Origin: Gammaproteobacteria bacterium
GTDB taxonomy: Bacteria; Pseudomonadota; Gammaproteobacteria; DSM-19610
Direction: 5' to 3'
Length of the DNA stretch: 5,313 nt
Assembly: GCA_011371465.1 (NCBI GenBank)
Contig: DRQL01000155.1
Span: 1-5,313, forward strand
The notes beneath the pieces are model-generated. The model was not told the origin of the DNA. It saw only the letters and a program-made list of their open reading frames with translations, and ran no database searches. Made by a program: the position numbers and the translations under genes. Positions 4,710 through 5,313 of this stretch are shown in pieces; within the stretch, counting starts at the first letter, position 1; every line of letters begins with the position of its first letter.

Positions 4710-5313
4710 AGCTTCCGCTCTTGCCGATGCGCGCTTCTTCAAGCTCCTGCGCTTTCTTCAGCATGGCCTGGAAGCCTTTTGTGTCTTTGCAGCTGTGGCC
4801 GCCAAAGTATTCCATCGGGCTCATGCGCTTCGTCTTGAGCATGTTGAGGCCGATGTCTTTCATTTTCAGCGAGGTCTTGATGCCTTCACCGATACCGTTC
4901 ATGAAGTACAGCGACAGCCCCAGTTTCAGTTCGTTCACACGGCCCTTTTTGGTCAGGTTGTCCCAGAACAGCTGTGCGAACTTGGCGGTCGGCTGCTGTT
5001 GCGGGGCCAGGCCCAGGCGCTTGGAGTAGGTGGCCAGGCCGTGCATGATGTGCGTGATCGGCAGGCCGCGCGGGCAGCGCGCGATGCAGTTGTAGCAGGA
5101 GGTGCACATCCACATGGAGGTGGACTCCAGTACTTCCTCGCGCTTGCCGGCGCGGATCATCATGAAGATTTCCTGCGGCGGGTGGTCCCAGTGCGGACCC
5201 AGCGGGCAGGAGCCGGAGCACACGCCACACTGCATGCACATCTTCACCCAGTCGCCTTCTTCCACGTTGTCCTGCACTTCCTTGAGGAAGTTGCCGCGGT
5301 ACTTTTCGATCAT
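4708..5313 (-). CDS. hdrC: HdrC-like ferredoxin-domain protein (5' end may lie outside the window)
   Basis: At least 201 residues are visible. The window ends exactly on an in-frame ATG (5311-5313), which may be the start or an internal Met; its ribosome binding site cannot be seen. Two classical [4Fe-4S] motifs are present: Cys26-x2-Cys29-x2-Cys32-x3-Cys36-Pro and Cys70-x2-Cys73-x2-Cys76-x3-Cys80-Pro. HdrC subunits pass electrons between their cubane clusters and the HdrB active site. The segment after about residue 100 is a helical extension with GRVNELKLGLSLYF, the distinctive RMSPMEYFGGH (159-169), and a charged end. I see no hydrophobic transmembrane stretch, so this is the soluble HdrC type rather than a QmoC-like fusion with a membrane domain. 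It is translationally coupled to hdrB. The operon's earlier genes (qmoAB/aprBA or sHdr genes) would lie to the right. Confidence 0.88.
   Translation of the reverse strand: MIEKYRGNFLKEVQDNVEEGDWVKMCMQCGVCSGSCPLGPHWDHPPQEIFMMIRAGKREEVLESTSMWMCTSCYNCIARCPRGLPITHIMHGLATYSKRLGLAPQQQPTAKFAQLFWDNLTKKGRVNELKLGLSLYFMNGIGEGIKTSLKMKDIGLNMLKTKRMSPMEYFGGHSCKDTKGFQAMLKKAQELEEARIGKSGS

Noticed and set aside
3821..5029. Rightward open frame of 402 codons opposite hdrB and hdrC
   Set aside because: It is antisense to two genes with complete, well-conserved iron-sulfur motifs, has no recognisable domain, and is explained by GC-rich codon use on the other strand.

Overview
The window reads as chromosomal DNA from an autotrophic, sulfur-oxidising gammaproteobacterium. 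Three protein families point that way. At the left edge is the C-terminus of a class II fructose-bisphosphate aldolase that resembles the Calvin-cycle type. At 3262-3669 is a secreted Gly/Tyr/Trp-rich protein with the composition and layout of a sulfur globule protein. At the right edge are HdrC/HdrB-like iron-sulfur proteins, of the kind found in sulfur-oxidation complexes. The SrkA kinase closely resembles the enterobacterial protein, which fits Gammaproteobacteria. The genus cannot be fixed from this window.

Layout, left to right. (1) 1-141 (+) is the end of the aldolase gene, followed at 161-188 by a strong hairpin terminator with A- and T-tracts on its two sides, so it can serve both strands. 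(2) 219-3052 holds four leftward genes: an EthD-domain protein, a YmdB-type macrodomain protein, an HPP-family membrane protein and the SrkA stress kinase. HPP and macrodomain are 22 bp apart and probably form one transcript. It would start from a good sigma-70-type promoter (2037-2066, minus strand) whose -35 box overlaps the srkA stop codon. (3) 3053-3261 is a divergent intergenic region. It contains a nested palindrome resembling a CRP/FNR-family site and a plausible rightward promoter. (4) 3262-3669 (+) is the sulfur globule protein gene, with a strong ribosome binding site and signal peptide. It is followed by a run of hairpins, one of which is a perfect 28-bp bidirectional terminator. 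(5) 3797-5313 (-) holds hdrB and hdrC, converging on the globule gene. The two are translationally coupled and continue beyond the right edge.

Functionally, the right half looks like a sulfur-oxidation neighbourhood: an envelope protein that would coat stored sulfur, facing the end of an operon for a cytoplasmic electron-transfer module. That module is either the HdrCB pair that accompanies QmoAB and APS reductase, or part of an sHdr complex; the upstream genes would decide. The left half is mainly housekeeping: carbon fixation, stress kinase, ADP-ribose metabolism and a possible anion channel. I found no CRISPR array, insertion sequence, tRNA, rRNA or clearly new multigene system. The most useful leads are the regulatory DNA around the sulfur globule gene and its link to hdrCB.
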